Source of the DNA: JARKQH01 sp964631605
GTDB taxonomy: Bacteria; Verrucomicrobiota; Verrucomicrobiia; Limisphaerales; UBA8199
Length of the DNA stretch: 40,439 bases
NCBI GenBank assembly: GCA_964631605.1
Contig: CAZVYG010000046.1
Span: 1-40,439, forward strand
Direction of reading: 5' to 3'
Within the stretch, counting starts at the first letter, position 1; the number at the start of each line of letters is the position of its first letter. Positions 18,390 through 27,316 of this stretch are shown in pieces. The notes beneath the pieces were generated by a model. That model ran no database searches. It had not been told where the DNA came from and was given only the letters and a program-made list of their open reading frames with translations. The translations under genes were made by a program, and so were the position numbers.

Positions 18390-21311
18390 TTATTCCCGCA
18401 CGACTGTGACCGCCGTCCGGCGCGACTCTGGCGTGACTTTCAAAGCCACCAGTCGGCCGTCGCGATATTCGCCCTCCACAAGGGTTCGCTGCGGGGCATG
18501 AAGTTTGAATTCGACGTTCCAATCCTTCGGCCATGCCGGCAGCAGAAAGATTTTCTCGCCGTCGCTCTGCAGCACCATGGATTGGAAGGCTTTCATGAGC
18601 ACGCCGCCATGGTCCTGGTCGGGGGTCCAGTCGTAGTTTGGCCCCCAGAAGGCGGGAAAGCGCTCCCCCGGATCATGGCTGCGGGCACGGCTGACCACCG
18701 CCTGGCGCGCATCCTCCGTCAGACCGAGGTAAGCCATAAAAATGTCGTCCTGGCGCCACCCGGAATGACCACGGTCCCACCGATGCTCCAAAGCGGCCAG
18801 CGCCCGGTCAACGTTGGGTCGGTTGAAGGCAAACAGGCGGAAGGGAAATACAGGGTAAAGCTCCGGGTTCTCGATGTTCCGCTTGTCTGCAAAGAACTCG
18901 GCCGGGGCCAGGGCCTTGCGGCCGTTGACTTCGCGCAGTGGAATGGCGGGGAGCTTCCCGCGGAGACGGCGCCAAAGATCGCGCTCGGCCGCGGACCCCA
19001 ACTCCGGGGGCAGCGCCAGAAGCCGGTCGGTGAGGGCGAGGCAGCCGGCCAGTTCGGGCATGGCATTGGTGCAGCGCCACCAGGTTTCCAAGGCCTGGGA
19101 AGGATGCATCACCAAAACCCCCTGCGCGTTGGTGGGATAGTGTTGGTCGAAGAAGGTCAGGATTTCTCCCGCAAAAGGCAGCGCGGTTGTGCGCAGAAAT
19201 TCGCGGTCGAGGGTGTGGTCGTAGGCGTCGAGCATCATCCAGGCGAGCTCGAGTCCGCCGACCCATTCCCATTTGTGCCAGCCGCTTTCCTGGAGTTTAT
19301 CCTGTCGCTGCTCGAAGGGAGTCCAGCCGTAGGTCTCCGCAAAGATTGCCCCCCAGAACATGATGCATTCGGGGTAAAAGGCGCCGTCGTGGCCGAGGTA
19401 GAGTCTGGTGCGGTATTTGCAGAGCGGCAGCAACTCGGCGGCATACATGCGGAAGAGCGGACGTTGGAGATCAAAGTCGCCGGAGGTGCAGAGGCTGGTG
19501 TAGGGCAGGCGCGTGTTCTGCCACCAATAGCCGGGCCCCCAGCGCCGGTAGTCCGGGTCCTGTTCCGTGGGGCCGGGCGGGACGGTGAAAAGCGATCCAT
19601 TGAACTTGATCGGGTGCGCGCCGCGGCCCGCACAGGCCGTGATGAATCGCTGCAGGTGATACATCTGGCTGACATAAGCGGCCTCATCGCGCGCGCCCGC
19701 GCTGGTGTCATCGGCGACCCGCTTGCCGTTCACATAAAGCCGGCAGCCTCCCGCACCGGCATCCGCCACCGCAGCCACATGGGTCCACTGGCCCGCAGGC
19801 AAAGCCTCCTTCTGCTGGAGAATCGTCTGGCCGCAGATGAACCGGAGGCTGTTTCCGGGAAAGGTGTCGAATAGAAAACCGTCGCTTACACCGGGTGTAA
19901 TCTTGTCCACCAGCCGGGCGCCGCCCCCAGCCAACCTCTGGGGCTTGACCCACGCCTCAAGGGTGAAACCGGAAGCCAAGTCCCATTGCGCCGAGTCCGA
20001 CAACACCTGCGGCCCGAGGTTTGTTCCGGCAAAAAGGACGCCATGGGTCACCCTGGCGTCAGCCCGAACCGGCTTCAAGACCACCTCCAGGGGCAGGGCG
20101 CGGCGCTTGCCCTCGGCAGCCGCAGCGATATCGGCATCCGCCAGTGGTTCGCCCAGGATCGTCAATCGCCCCACCTCTCCCGCGAACTTGTTGTCTCCGC
20201 CCTGGTCCATGCCGATTCGCACCGGATGCCGGTTGGCTGGAACGAGGGACGTGACGACTGATTTGGCATTCGTGTTCAGGGTCGCGCGAATCCAACTCCG
20301 GTCCCAGAACTGGTTCCACCAGGCCTTGTGCGCCGCCTCCCGCGCCTCGAACGACTGCAATTCCACACGGTGGATCATATCATCCATCGCCTCCAGCCAT
20401 TGCTTCGGCGACGAGGGATGCCGGGTGAGGACGAACACGCTGAAGCGATGGCTGGTGCCGCGCGGGGACCGCAGCCGCCGGTCGTCGAGCCGCCGTCCGT
20501 CCACCGCGGTTACCACCGCCCCGAAGGTGCGATGCAACAGGGGGTCGGCTTGGGGAAAACCCGTCAATCCCTGCACCTCGGCCAGCAGCCTTGGACCGAC
20601 GGACTTGCGGTTGTGGTGGAACCAGCCGATGCGGTTTGTTTGGCCGGCGAGAACGGTGTCGGGCTCGACGATGGTCCGGTCCTGCTTTTTGTCGGCGGCT
20701 TTGCGGTTCATCAGCACGTCACTGACCTGCAATTCGGTTAGCTCGAACCGATTCGTGCGCCAGAGTTCGATGGAGGCGGTGGCTTCAACCGGTGTGGCCG
20801 TTTCCGCTGTGACATGGATCACCGGCTGATTGGCATCCACCCAGAGGCGGATGCGCGACTGCCCGGCCCGGCCCGCGGTGATTTCGATGCAGCCTTCCTC
20901 CAGCTTCAACTCCTGGCGAAACGGATGTCCGCTGGTGATGAGACCGGGTTCGAAGTGAACACGCACCTTGCCCACCTTCACCAGCCGGGCGTTGTCATCC
21001 CAGGCATCCGTCTTGGCGAGGTAACAATGCAGGTCGCCGTCCGGACTCATCCACGCGTTCACAGCGATATCGCCGTTGCCCGCCGGCATCGAACCGTGAT
21101 GATCCGCGCCGGGCGAGTCCCAAACCACATTGAAACGCTCCACCGGCGCAGCCACGCTGGAAAAACATGCCAGTCCGGCCAGGCAGAGCCGACGACAACG
21201 ACCAGCGGCTTTGTCGCGGGCGGCCTTCAGCGCTCCGACCGCCCCTTCATGACCTTGCCTCCCTGCGACCGCAGCTTCGCCGACGCAGCCAGATTTCGCC
21301 ATGACTCTCAT
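18390..21311 (-). CDS. Exported GH95-like (DUF5703) glycoside hydrolase with LamG insertion
   Basis: 973 residues. An N-terminal beta-sandwich of the DUF5703 type (about 60-330: NVVWDSPGADHHGSMPAGNG) precedes an (alpha/alpha)6-barrel related to GH95 fucosidases (about 546-930: GRGAHPIKFNGSLF, ENPELYPVFPF), closed by a small beta domain. Between WDRSWI (about 341) and YVSQMYHLQRF (about 546) lie some 200 residues of LamG/concanavalin-like sequence (FTLEAWVKP, LPAGQWTHVAAV), interrupting what is normally one continuous enzyme. The probable signal segment (RCRRLCLAGLACFSSVAA, about 38-55) is preceded by about 37 polar residues, so the true start is doubtful; see the separate observation. It is last in the fucosidase operon, 33 bases after the mutarotase-like gene. 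Likely removes terminal deoxyhexose or related sugars; the specificity is inferred. Confidence 0.85.
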   Translation of the reverse strand: MRVMAKSGCVGEAAVAGRQGHEGAVGALKAARDKAAGRCRRLCLAGLACFSSVAAPVERFNVVWDSPGADHHGSMPAGNGDIAVNAWMSPDGDLHCYLAKTDAWDDNARLVKVGKVRVHFEPGLITSGHPFRQELKLEEGCIEITAGRAGQSRIRLWVDANQPVIHVTAETATPVEATASIELWRTNRFELTELQVSDVLMNRKAADKKQDRTIVEPDTVLAGQTNRIGWFHHNRKSVGPRLLAEVQGLTGFPQADPLLHRTFGAVVTAVDGRRLDDRRLRSPRGTSHRFSVFVLTRHPSSPKQWLEAMDDMIHRVELQSFEAREAAHKAWWNQFWDRSWIRATLNTNAKSVVTSLVPANRHPVRIGMDQGGDNKFAGEVGRLTILGEPLADADIAAAAEGKRRALPLEVVLKPVRADARVTHGVLFAGTNLGPQVLSDSAQWDLASGFTLEAWVKPQRLAGGGARLVDKITPGVSDGFLFDTFPGNSLRFICGQTILQQKEALPAGQWTHVAAVADAGAGGCRLYVNGKRVADDTSAGARDEAAYVSQMYHLQRFITACAGRGAHPIKFNGSLFTVPPGPTEQDPDYRRWGPGYWWQNTRLPYTSLCTSGDFDLQRPLFRMYAAELLPLCKYRTRLYLGHDGAFYPECIMFWGAIFAETYGWTPFEQRQDKLQESGWHKWEWVGGLELAWMMLDAYDHTLDREFLRTTALPFAGEILTFFDQHYPTNAQGVLVMHPSQALETWWRCTNAMPELAGCLALTDRLLALPPELGSAAERDLWRRLRGKLPAIPLREVNGRKALAPAEFFADKRNIENPELYPVFPFRLFAFNRPNVDRALAALEHRWDRGHSGWRQDDIFMAYLGLTEDARQAVVSRARSHDPGERFPAFWGPNYDWTPDQDHGGVLMKAFQSMVLQSDGEKIFLLPAWPKDWNVEFKLHAPQRTLVEGEYRDGRLVALKVTPESRRTAVTVVRE

Positions 21312-21344
21312 GGATTCTATTTCGCGGACCTACGACGACGCGTA

Positions 21345-21752
21345 TTACTTCAAAAAGTAAACCTCCCGCGTGTCGGCCCAGATCTTTCCTTTCGCAGCGG
21401 CGGAAGGCAGCGGCGATTGGCATGGGTCTGTCTCTTTCCACCACCGCTGCGTCTCGGGATCGGCCGCCATCCTCTTCATATCCGCGTCAAAGTCCCGTCC
21501 CGTGTATTCCAGGTAGGCAAAGAGGTAAAGCTTGCCCTCGATTTCGCACTCGTGGATTGAAAAGTTCCGGATGTGGCACTTCTTGATCATCTTGTTGACG
21601 CCCGGCCAGGGATGGGCGTGCAGGTCGCGGTAGCGGGCCGCTTTCTCCGGCTTCAGGCCTGTGACCCAGGCGTAACGTTTGGGCGGCTGGTTTGTCGCAC
21701 AACCAGTCAACAGCCCAGCCAGCAGGAGGCAACAGAGCATTCTCATTATCAT
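21345..21752 (-). CDS. Lipoprotein of the L-rhamnose mutarotase (RhaM) family
   Basis: 135 residues. The first 18 form a lipoprotein signal peptide with lipobox L15-T-G-C18, so the protein should be exported and lipid-anchored. The rest is a RhaM-type ferredoxin-like domain: RYAWVTGLKPEKAARYRDLH, a His near H45 where the family has its conserved histidine, EYTGRDFDADMKRMAADPE, the QRWW pair (104-105) and the closing EVYFLK. RhaM enzymes interconvert alpha and beta anomers of L-rhamnose and related deoxysugars. The Tyr that E. coli RhaM carries in its NYAIY strand appears here as Phe (N63-F64), which could alter activity or substrate. I chose the first of three close Met codons (21752, 21746, 21740), because a longer frame upstream would overlap the symporter and lacks a signal. 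It starts 14 bases after the symporter stop. Confidence 0.85.
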   Translation of the reverse strand: MIMRMLCCLLLAGLLTGCATNQPPKRYAWVTGLKPEKAARYRDLHAHPWPGVNKMIKKCHIRNFSIHECEIEGKLYLFAYLEYTGRDFDADMKRMAADPETQRWWKETDPCQSPLPSAAAKGKIWADTREVYFLK

Positions 21753-21766
21753 TCGATTGGTTTGGC

Positions 21767-23461
21767 TCAGCGGAACAACACGTAAAGCACGCCGAAGGTG
21801 ACCAGCACGGCTGCAGCCGCCAGGCGGTAGTTGCCCAACCCGCGGCCCTGGGCCTCGCCTCGCAACGGCTCGCGCCAGTCTTCCCAGATGAGCGGCTTCG
21901 CCTCGTCTTTGAGCGGTTCGGGTAACAGGAACGTGGTCACCACCATGAGCAGCAGGCACGCGACCAACAGCAGAAACGCAATCATCATGAAGTCGCCTTT
22001 ATAAAAGCCGGTCCAGTCCACCACAAACATGACGCCGCCGAGGACCATGCCCCCGATCAGCGTGAGGAAGGCCGACCGGCCCGAGGCGCGCTTCCAGAAG
22101 ACGCCCAGGAGAAACACGGTGGTAATGGGCGGCGCAACGTAGGAAATGAGCTTGTTGATGCCCTCGAAGATGGTGGTGTAATGCCCAAACAACGGCGAGG
22201 CGACGATGGCCAGAACGGTCCCGATGACGGTCGTCCACTTCCCGACGGTGACCAGCGTGTGCTCGGGCAGGCCCGGTCTGTGGCGCTTGAACAGATCATA
22301 GGCCACCAGCGTCGCCGTGGAATTCAGGGCCGCCGAACAGGTCTGCATGGCGGCCGCCAGCATGGCCGCGGCGACAAGCCCCTTCAACCCCACCGGCAGC
22401 AGGTGCGTAATGAGGAAAGTATAGGTGTCGGCCGCCGTCTGCGGCGCGGCCCCCGCGAAGGCGTTCTTTTGCACCAGCGCCACGCAGATCACGCCGGGCA
22501 ACACAAAGAAAAACACCGGCCAGATCTTCAGGAACGCGCAGAACAACGGCCCCAGCCGCGCGTGCTTCTCGTCCCGGGCCGCCAGCACGCGCTGCACAAT
22601 CGTCTGGTCACAGCACCAATACCAAATCCCCAGCACCGGATAACCCAGCAAAATCGAATACCACGCCAGCCCCGACGGATCGTCCGCCGTCCGCGCCATC
22701 CTCAGGAAATTCGCCGTGCCCCACGTGACCCCGCTGTCGGGAACGCTGGCCAACGGATGCGGATGCGACGCGAGCGTCTGCGCAAGTTCGGTCCAGCCCC
22801 CGATTTTGAGATAGCCAACGACCGTAATGACAACCGCGCCGACCAGCAGCAGGACTGTCTGGACGCTCTCGGTCCAAACAACGGCCAGCAGGCCGCCCAC
22901 CATCGTATAAACGCCCGTGAGCCCGCCCAACGCGATGATGAAAACCATCTGCGCATCCACGCCCAGGATGGTTGCCCCGGGCGCCAGGCCCAGGATGCCC
23001 CGCAACACCCACGCCGCCGTATAAAGCGCCACCCCCATGTGGATCACAATGGCCGAAAACACGGACACCACCGAGAGCACGTCCCGGCACGACCGATTGA
23101 AGCGCCGCTCGAGGAAGTCCGGCAGCGTGGCCACGCGCGAGCGCAGGTAAAGCGGCGCAAAAAACAACGACAACAGAATCAACGTGAACCCCGCCATCCA
23201 CTCGAAGTTGCCGAAAACCAAGCCGAACTTGTACGCCGTCTCCGCCAGGCTGACCAGGTGCACCGTCGAGATGTTCGCCGCAAACATGGCCAACCCGATC
23301 ACCGGCCAGGTCAGGGTGTTTCCGGCCAGAAAGTAATGCCCGCCCTCGCCCCCGCGCTCGCCTTGGCGCCGCAAAAACCCCGCCGCCACCCCAAGCCCCA
23401 CGACCGCCAGCAAGTAAAGCGCGATGATCGTCCAGTCCAGGCTGCTGACCGACGTGTTCAT
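21767..23461 (-). CDS. Sodium:solute symporter (SSS/SLC5 family), probable deoxyhexose importer
   Basis: 564-residue inner-membrane protein with about 13-14 hydrophobic helices, starting MNTSVSSLDWTIIALYLLAVV. Family signatures include YFLAGNTLTWPVIGLAMFAANIS in helix 2 (the sodium-binding helix region), LYLRSRVATLPDFLERRF and a YFAPPITTV-type stretch (SYVAPPITTVFLLG) late in the protein. The SSS family couples sodium influx to uptake of sugars and other small solutes. The substrate is inferred from its neighbours: it lies between a GH29 fucosidase and a mutarotase-family protein, so L-fucose or L-rhamnose is the natural guess. The ATG at 23461 is preferred over one 12 codons earlier, since it has a GAGG ribosome site and starts 7 bases after the fucosidase stop, whereas the earlier one would overlap it. 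Confidence 0.9.
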   Translation of the reverse strand: MNTSVSSLDWTIIALYLLAVVGLGVAAGFLRRQGERGGEGGHYFLAGNTLTWPVIGLAMFAANISTVHLVSLAETAYKFGLVFGNFEWMAGFTLILLSLFFAPLYLRSRVATLPDFLERRFNRSCRDVLSVVSVFSAIVIHMGVALYTAAWVLRGILGLAPGATILGVDAQMVFIIALGGLTGVYTMVGGLLAVVWTESVQTVLLLVGAVVITVVGYLKIGGWTELAQTLASHPHPLASVPDSGVTWGTANFLRMARTADDPSGLAWYSILLGYPVLGIWYWCCDQTIVQRVLAARDEKHARLGPLFCAFLKIWPVFFFVLPGVICVALVQKNAFAGAAPQTAADTYTFLITHLLPVGLKGLVAAAMLAAAMQTCSAALNSTATLVAYDLFKRHRPGLPEHTLVTVGKWTTVIGTVLAIVASPLFGHYTTIFEGINKLISYVAPPITTVFLLGVFWKRASGRSAFLTLIGGMVLGGVMFVVDWTGFYKGDFMMIAFLLLVACLLLMVVTTFLLPEPLKDEAKPLIWEDWREPLRGEAQGRGLGNYRLAAAAVLVTFGVLYVLFR

Positions 23462-23468
23462 CCGCCCT

Positions 23469-25160
23469 CTATTTCTCGAACAGTTCGATATCGGCAATCG
23501 TCGGCCCCTCGCTGGCCTCGAGGATGTTCAGCCGAAATTCCCGCGCTGTCACCGGCGGAAACCGTTTCTGAAACCATGGGCCAAGCTGCGTGCCGGTGAA
23601 GATCGTCTTCCACGTTTCCCCCTCGCGATATTGGAACTCGAACCGCTGCACCCGCCCCCCGATTGCTTCCTCGACCCGAATCCGTTCCACCGTTAGCGGC
23701 TTGCCCAAATCGGCGGCAATCCAGGCCTGTCGGGTGCCCGCGTCGGTGGCCCAACGCGTGCCTGGGTCGTTGTCAAACGCCTGTTGCGGACCGTAATGCT
23801 CCGTCTGGCCCTGAAACACGTTCGATGCCGTGGCTTTGATTTCGGAAGCAAGAGCCTGCGCGGGCAGATCCATCGTTGACCCGTCAAGTTCAAGCCGCAC
23901 GATGGTGTCAATGTCATCCATTGTCTTCGGATCCAGATTTAACACAAGCTTGCCTTCCGGCTGGCTGAATGGAACCGCCCCGCCTCCGAGCAGCGCTGCG
24001 GCTTTCACCCGGCGGGGCAACCCCGGCAACTCCACCCGGCCATGATTGGCGCGGAGCAGGTGCAGGAAAACCATGTTCCCCTTGCGCGTGCTGGCAAGGG
24101 CTTTGGTCGGCTTCCAGGGGCCGCCGCGCGTGCCGTAGATACTCTCCCCATTCCTGGCGAGCCACGCGCCCATTTCCTTCAGGCGCTCGACCTGGCGCGG
24201 TTCGATCCGACCATCCGGCATGGGCCCGACGTTAAAAAGCAGGTTCCCGTCCCCGCCCGCGCAAAGCACGAGGGTCTGAAGGCATTCCTTCAGTGACTTC
24301 ATGTCGTCGTTCGGTTTCCAGGCCCATTGCCGGCAGATCGTGATGCAGGATTCCCAGGGGCGATGGTCCTGATATTTGCCCACGCGCTGCTCGGGCGTGT
24401 CGTGATCCTCGGGCAGACCGGTGCGGTTGTTGATAATGATATGGGGTTGCAGGCGGCGGATGATTTTCACCAGCCCTTCCCCGTCGTAATCCTTGGCCGG
24501 CTTGCCCAGGCCGTCGAACCAAAAGATGTCGAGCCGGCCGTAGTTGGAGCACAGCTCGGTCACCTGCTGCTTGAGATAAGCCAGATACCGCTCATGCCGA
24601 TCGGGAGTAAAGGCGTCGGGGTGATGCCAGTCGGGCTGGGAATAATAAAGGCCAAAGCGAAGGCCCGCCTCGTGGCAGGCATCGGCCAGTTCCTTGACCA
24701 CATCGCGGCGGAAGGGACTGAGCGGGCTGGTGATTTTGTAGTCGCTGGCCTTCGTGTCGAACATGCTGAAACCGTCGTGATGGCGGCTGGTGAACACGAG
24801 GTATTTCATGCCGGCGGCCTGCGCGAGCGCCACCCACTCGCGGGCATTGAAGTTGGTGGGATTGAACTCCTTGTATAGATTGTCGTAAACCTCGACCGGC
24901 ACCTGATCGCCTTTGGAGCCGTAACCGCGTCGCTCACCGCCGCGCGACCAGCCAATCTCCGTGCCCTTCAGCGACACCGGGCCCCAGTGAATGAACAGGC
25001 CGAAACGGGCTTCCCGCCACCATTGGAGCCGGTCCGTGGCAGCGGGTGCAGCGGGAGGAACGGACGCCCCGGCGGCCGCCGGTTCAGCCGGCGAAGACGA
25101 GGTTTGCAAAACGACGAGCATTGCGAGGGTGATCCCGGGGAGGCGTGAGAAGTATTTCAT
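23469..25160 (-). CDS. Exported GH29 alpha-L-fucosidase with C-terminal F5/8-type domain
   Basis: 563 residues with a signal peptide (MKYFSRLPGITLAMLVVLQT). The GH29 TIM barrel spans about 43-350: RFGLFIHWGPVSLKG, the substrate-binding SRHHDGFSMFDT (about 125-136), LYYSQPDWHHP, and the nucleophile Asp216 in LDIFWFDG; GNLLFNVGPMPDG closes the barrel. A small beta domain follows and then a discoidin/F5-8 type C domain (about 420-563, QAFDNDPGTRWAT), often a carbohydrate-binding unit. It releases terminal alpha-L-fucose with retention of configuration. The acid/base residue in GH29 is variable and I do not assign it. The ATG at 25160 gives the signal peptide; the frame is open a further 85 codons upstream but without such a signal. 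First gene of the operon, divergent from the ABC-F gene. Confidence 0.92.
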   Translation of the reverse strand: MKYFSRLPGITLAMLVVLQTSSSPAEPAAAGASVPPAAPAATDRLQWWREARFGLFIHWGPVSLKGTEIGWSRGGERRGYGSKGDQVPVEVYDNLYKEFNPTNFNAREWVALAQAAGMKYLVFTSRHHDGFSMFDTKASDYKITSPLSPFRRDVVKELADACHEAGLRFGLYYSQPDWHHPDAFTPDRHERYLAYLKQQVTELCSNYGRLDIFWFDGLGKPAKDYDGEGLVKIIRRLQPHIIINNRTGLPEDHDTPEQRVGKYQDHRPWESCITICRQWAWKPNDDMKSLKECLQTLVLCAGGDGNLLFNVGPMPDGRIEPRQVERLKEMGAWLARNGESIYGTRGGPWKPTKALASTRKGNMVFLHLLRANHGRVELPGLPRRVKAAALLGGGAVPFSQPEGKLVLNLDPKTMDDIDTIVRLELDGSTMDLPAQALASEIKATASNVFQGQTEHYGPQQAFDNDPGTRWATDAGTRQAWIAADLGKPLTVERIRVEEAIGGRVQRFEFQYREGETWKTIFTGTQLGPWFQKRFPPVTAREFRLNILEASEGPTIADIELFEK

Positions 25161-25238
25161 AAGCAAATCAGACGAGTGACGCGCAAAGGGGTGCGTCGGT
25201 GGTGCGCTGGTTTCCCAGTCGTAAATCATTTCCGGGAG

Positions 25239-25267
25239 GATAGAGACAGACACCCGGGCGGGGTCAA
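25239..25267 (-). promoter_or_regulatory. Candidate promoter of the fucosidase operon
   Basis: Minus strand: TTGACC (25262-25267, five of six consensus bases), 17 bases, then TCTATC (25239-25244, three of six). It would give a leader of roughly 70 bases before the ATG at 25160. The weak -10 box could mean that an activator is needed. Upstream, at 25291-25306, the hexamer CAAAAT occurs twice 8 bases apart, a possible regulator site. Confidence 0.3.
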
Positions 25268-25354
25268 GGCGCCGTTTTGTCCAAGTCGGAGGCAAAATGG
25301 CAAAATGGGGCGGCTTGAGTTTGGGGCGGATTTGCCGGTAAGCTGGACGGATAG

Positions 25355-27316
25355 ATGTTGACGTTGTCAGGCATTCGCAAGGCGTACGGCGACCGGGTGT
25401 TGTTCGCGGACGCAACGCTGCAGGTGAACCGGCAGGACCGGATTGGGCTGGTGGGTCCGAACGGAGCCGGCAAGACGACGCTGTTTTCCTTTATTTTGGG
25501 GCTGGACACGCCGGACGAGGGGCAGGTCACGATCGAGCGGGGGGTCTCGGTGGGATATCTCCCGCAGGAAAGCGCGCCGGCAGGGGATGAGACCGTGATC
25601 GAGCTGGCCACGGCGGTGACGCCGGAGTACGTGAAGTTGCGCCGGATTTTGAAGGCTTGGGAAGCGGATCATCCGGTCGAGGCGCTGCATCCGGAGGAAA
25701 TTCACGACGACGTTCATGACCGGTTCAACCAACTGGGCGGCTACCGGCTCGAGGCCAAGGCGCGCCAGATACTGGCGGGGCTGAGCTTTCGTCCCGAGGA
25801 CCTGGACCGGCCGGCCGCGGAGCTGAGCGGGGGCTGGGTAATGCGGGCGCACCTGGGGCGGCTGCTGACGGTGGAACCGGACCTGTTGTTGCTGGACGAG
25901 CCAACCAATCATCTGGACCTCGAGGCGCTCCTCTGGTTTCAGGAGTATTTGAAGACCTATCCCGGCGCTCTGGTGGTCATTTCACACGATCGCGAGTTTC
26001 TGAACCAACTGGTGGGGAGCATCGTCGAGATCCGGCAAAGCCGGTTGTTACGCTACCGCGGCAACTATGACGATTACCTGGTGCAGCGCGAGGCCCAGGA
26101 ACAGCAGTTGCTTGCCGCCTGGAAACACCAGGAACGCGAGATCGCGCGGCTGATGGAGTTCGTCAACCGGTTTCGGGCCAAGAACACCAAAGCAACCCAG
26201 GCCCAGAGCAAGCTCAAGCAGATCGAGCGGATGGAAAAAATCGAGGCGCCCGCCGGCGAGGAGGCGAAGATTGACTTCCAATTTCCGCAGCCGCAGCGCA
26301 GCGGCCAGCGGGTGATCAAGCTGGAAAACGTGGACCATGCTTATGGCGACCGGGTGGTGTACCGCGGCCTGAATTTTCAGGCGGAACGCGGCCAGCGAAT
26401 CGTGCTGGTCGGGCCGAACGGCGCCGGCAAATCCACGCTGCTGAAGCTGCTGGCGGGGGTCCTGACCCCGCAAAGCGGGACCCGCACGCTCGGGCACAAC
26501 GTAAAGGTCGGCTATTACTCGCAGTACCGGGTGGACATGTTGAACCCGGAACGGACGGTGTTGGAGGAGGCGATGGACACGCCGCAATTGGTGGGGGAGC
26601 AGTTTGCGCGGACTTTGTTAGGCTGTTTCCTCTTTCGCGGAGACGACGTCTTCAAGCGGGTAAGCGTGCTGAGTGGGGGCGAGAAAAGCCGCCTGGCGCT
26701 GGTGAAGCTGTTGCTGGACCCGCCCAACCTGCTGCTGATGGACGAGCCCACGACGCACCTGGACATGTCCAGCATTGACGCGCTGACCTACGCGCTGGAC
26801 CAGTTCGAGGGCACCCTCATTTTTATCAGCCACGATGTTTATTTCATCCGTGTGCTGGCCAATCTGGTGGTTCATATCAACGCGGGGCGGCTCACCCCCT
26901 ACCCCGGCGGTTATGAATATTACCTGGACAAAATCAAAGCCGGGTCGGCGCGTGCGGCGTTGACGGCGGCAGGCGTCAGGGCGCCTCAAGCGCGGCCGGG
27001 TTCGGATCGGGCGCCACGCCCGGTCTCCGCGACACCCTCCCGGAAAGACCAGAAACGGATCGAGGCCGAGCAACGCCAGGCGCGGTCGCGCGAACGCAAG
27101 GCCCAGCAGGAAGTGGTGCGCTCGCTCGAGGCCGAAATTCACCAACTGGAGGAGCGGCACCGCGAATTGGTCGCGGAGCTGGAGAATCCGGAGACTTACC
27201 AGAACTCGGGCCAGGCGGTGCGCCTGAATCGTGAACTGCTGGAAATTCAGGAGCGCCTGGCCGAACTGAATCCGCGATGGGAAGAGGAAGCGACCCGTCT
27301 GGCGGCATTGGAATGA
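25355..27316 (+). CDS. ABC-F family ATPase (ribosome-associated type)
   Basis: 653 residues with two ABC ATPase domains and no membrane helices. Domain 1: Walker A GPNGAGKTT (about 31-39), signature LSGGWVMRAHLGR, Walker B LLLLDEPTNHLD. An interdomain linker with a charged helix (about 230-300, including FVNRFRAKNTKATQAQSK) corresponds to the P-site tRNA-interaction motif region. Domain 2: GPNGAGKST, signature LSGGEKSRLALV, LLLMDEPTTHLD. A charged coiled coil forms the last 80 or so residues (RSLEAEIHQLEERHRELVAEL), as in Uup/YheS-like members. ABC-F proteins bind the ribosomal E site and relieve stalling or protect against antibiotics; this one looks like a housekeeping type rather than a recognised resistance protein. 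The ATG follows GGACGG, and the stop overlaps the next start. Confidence 0.9.
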   Translation: MLTLSGIRKAYGDRVLFADATLQVNRQDRIGLVGPNGAGKTTLFSFILGLDTPDEGQVTIERGVSVGYLPQESAPAGDETVIELATAVTPEYVKLRRILKAWEADHPVEALHPEEIHDDVHDRFNQLGGYRLEAKARQILAGLSFRPEDLDRPAAELSGGWVMRAHLGRLLTVEPDLLLLDEPTNHLDLEALLWFQEYLKTYPGALVVISHDREFLNQLVGSIVEIRQSRLLRYRGNYDDYLVQREAQEQQLLAAWKHQEREIARLMEFVNRFRAKNTKATQAQSKLKQIERMEKIEAPAGEEAKIDFQFPQPQRSGQRVIKLENVDHAYGDRVVYRGLNFQAERGQRIVLVGPNGAGKSTLLKLLAGVLTPQSGTRTLGHNVKVGYYSQYRVDMLNPERTVLEEAMDTPQLVGEQFARTLLGCFLFRGDDVFKRVSVLSGGEKSRLALVKLLLDPPNLLLMDEPTTHLDMSSIDALTYALDQFEGTLIFISHDVYFIRVLANLVVHINAGRLTPYPGGYEYYLDKIKAGSARAALTAAGVRAPQARPGSDRAPRPVSATPSRKDQKRIEAEQRQARSRERKAQQEVVRSLEAEIHQLEERHRELVAELENPETYQNSGQAVRLNRELLEIQERLAELNPRWEEEATRLAALE

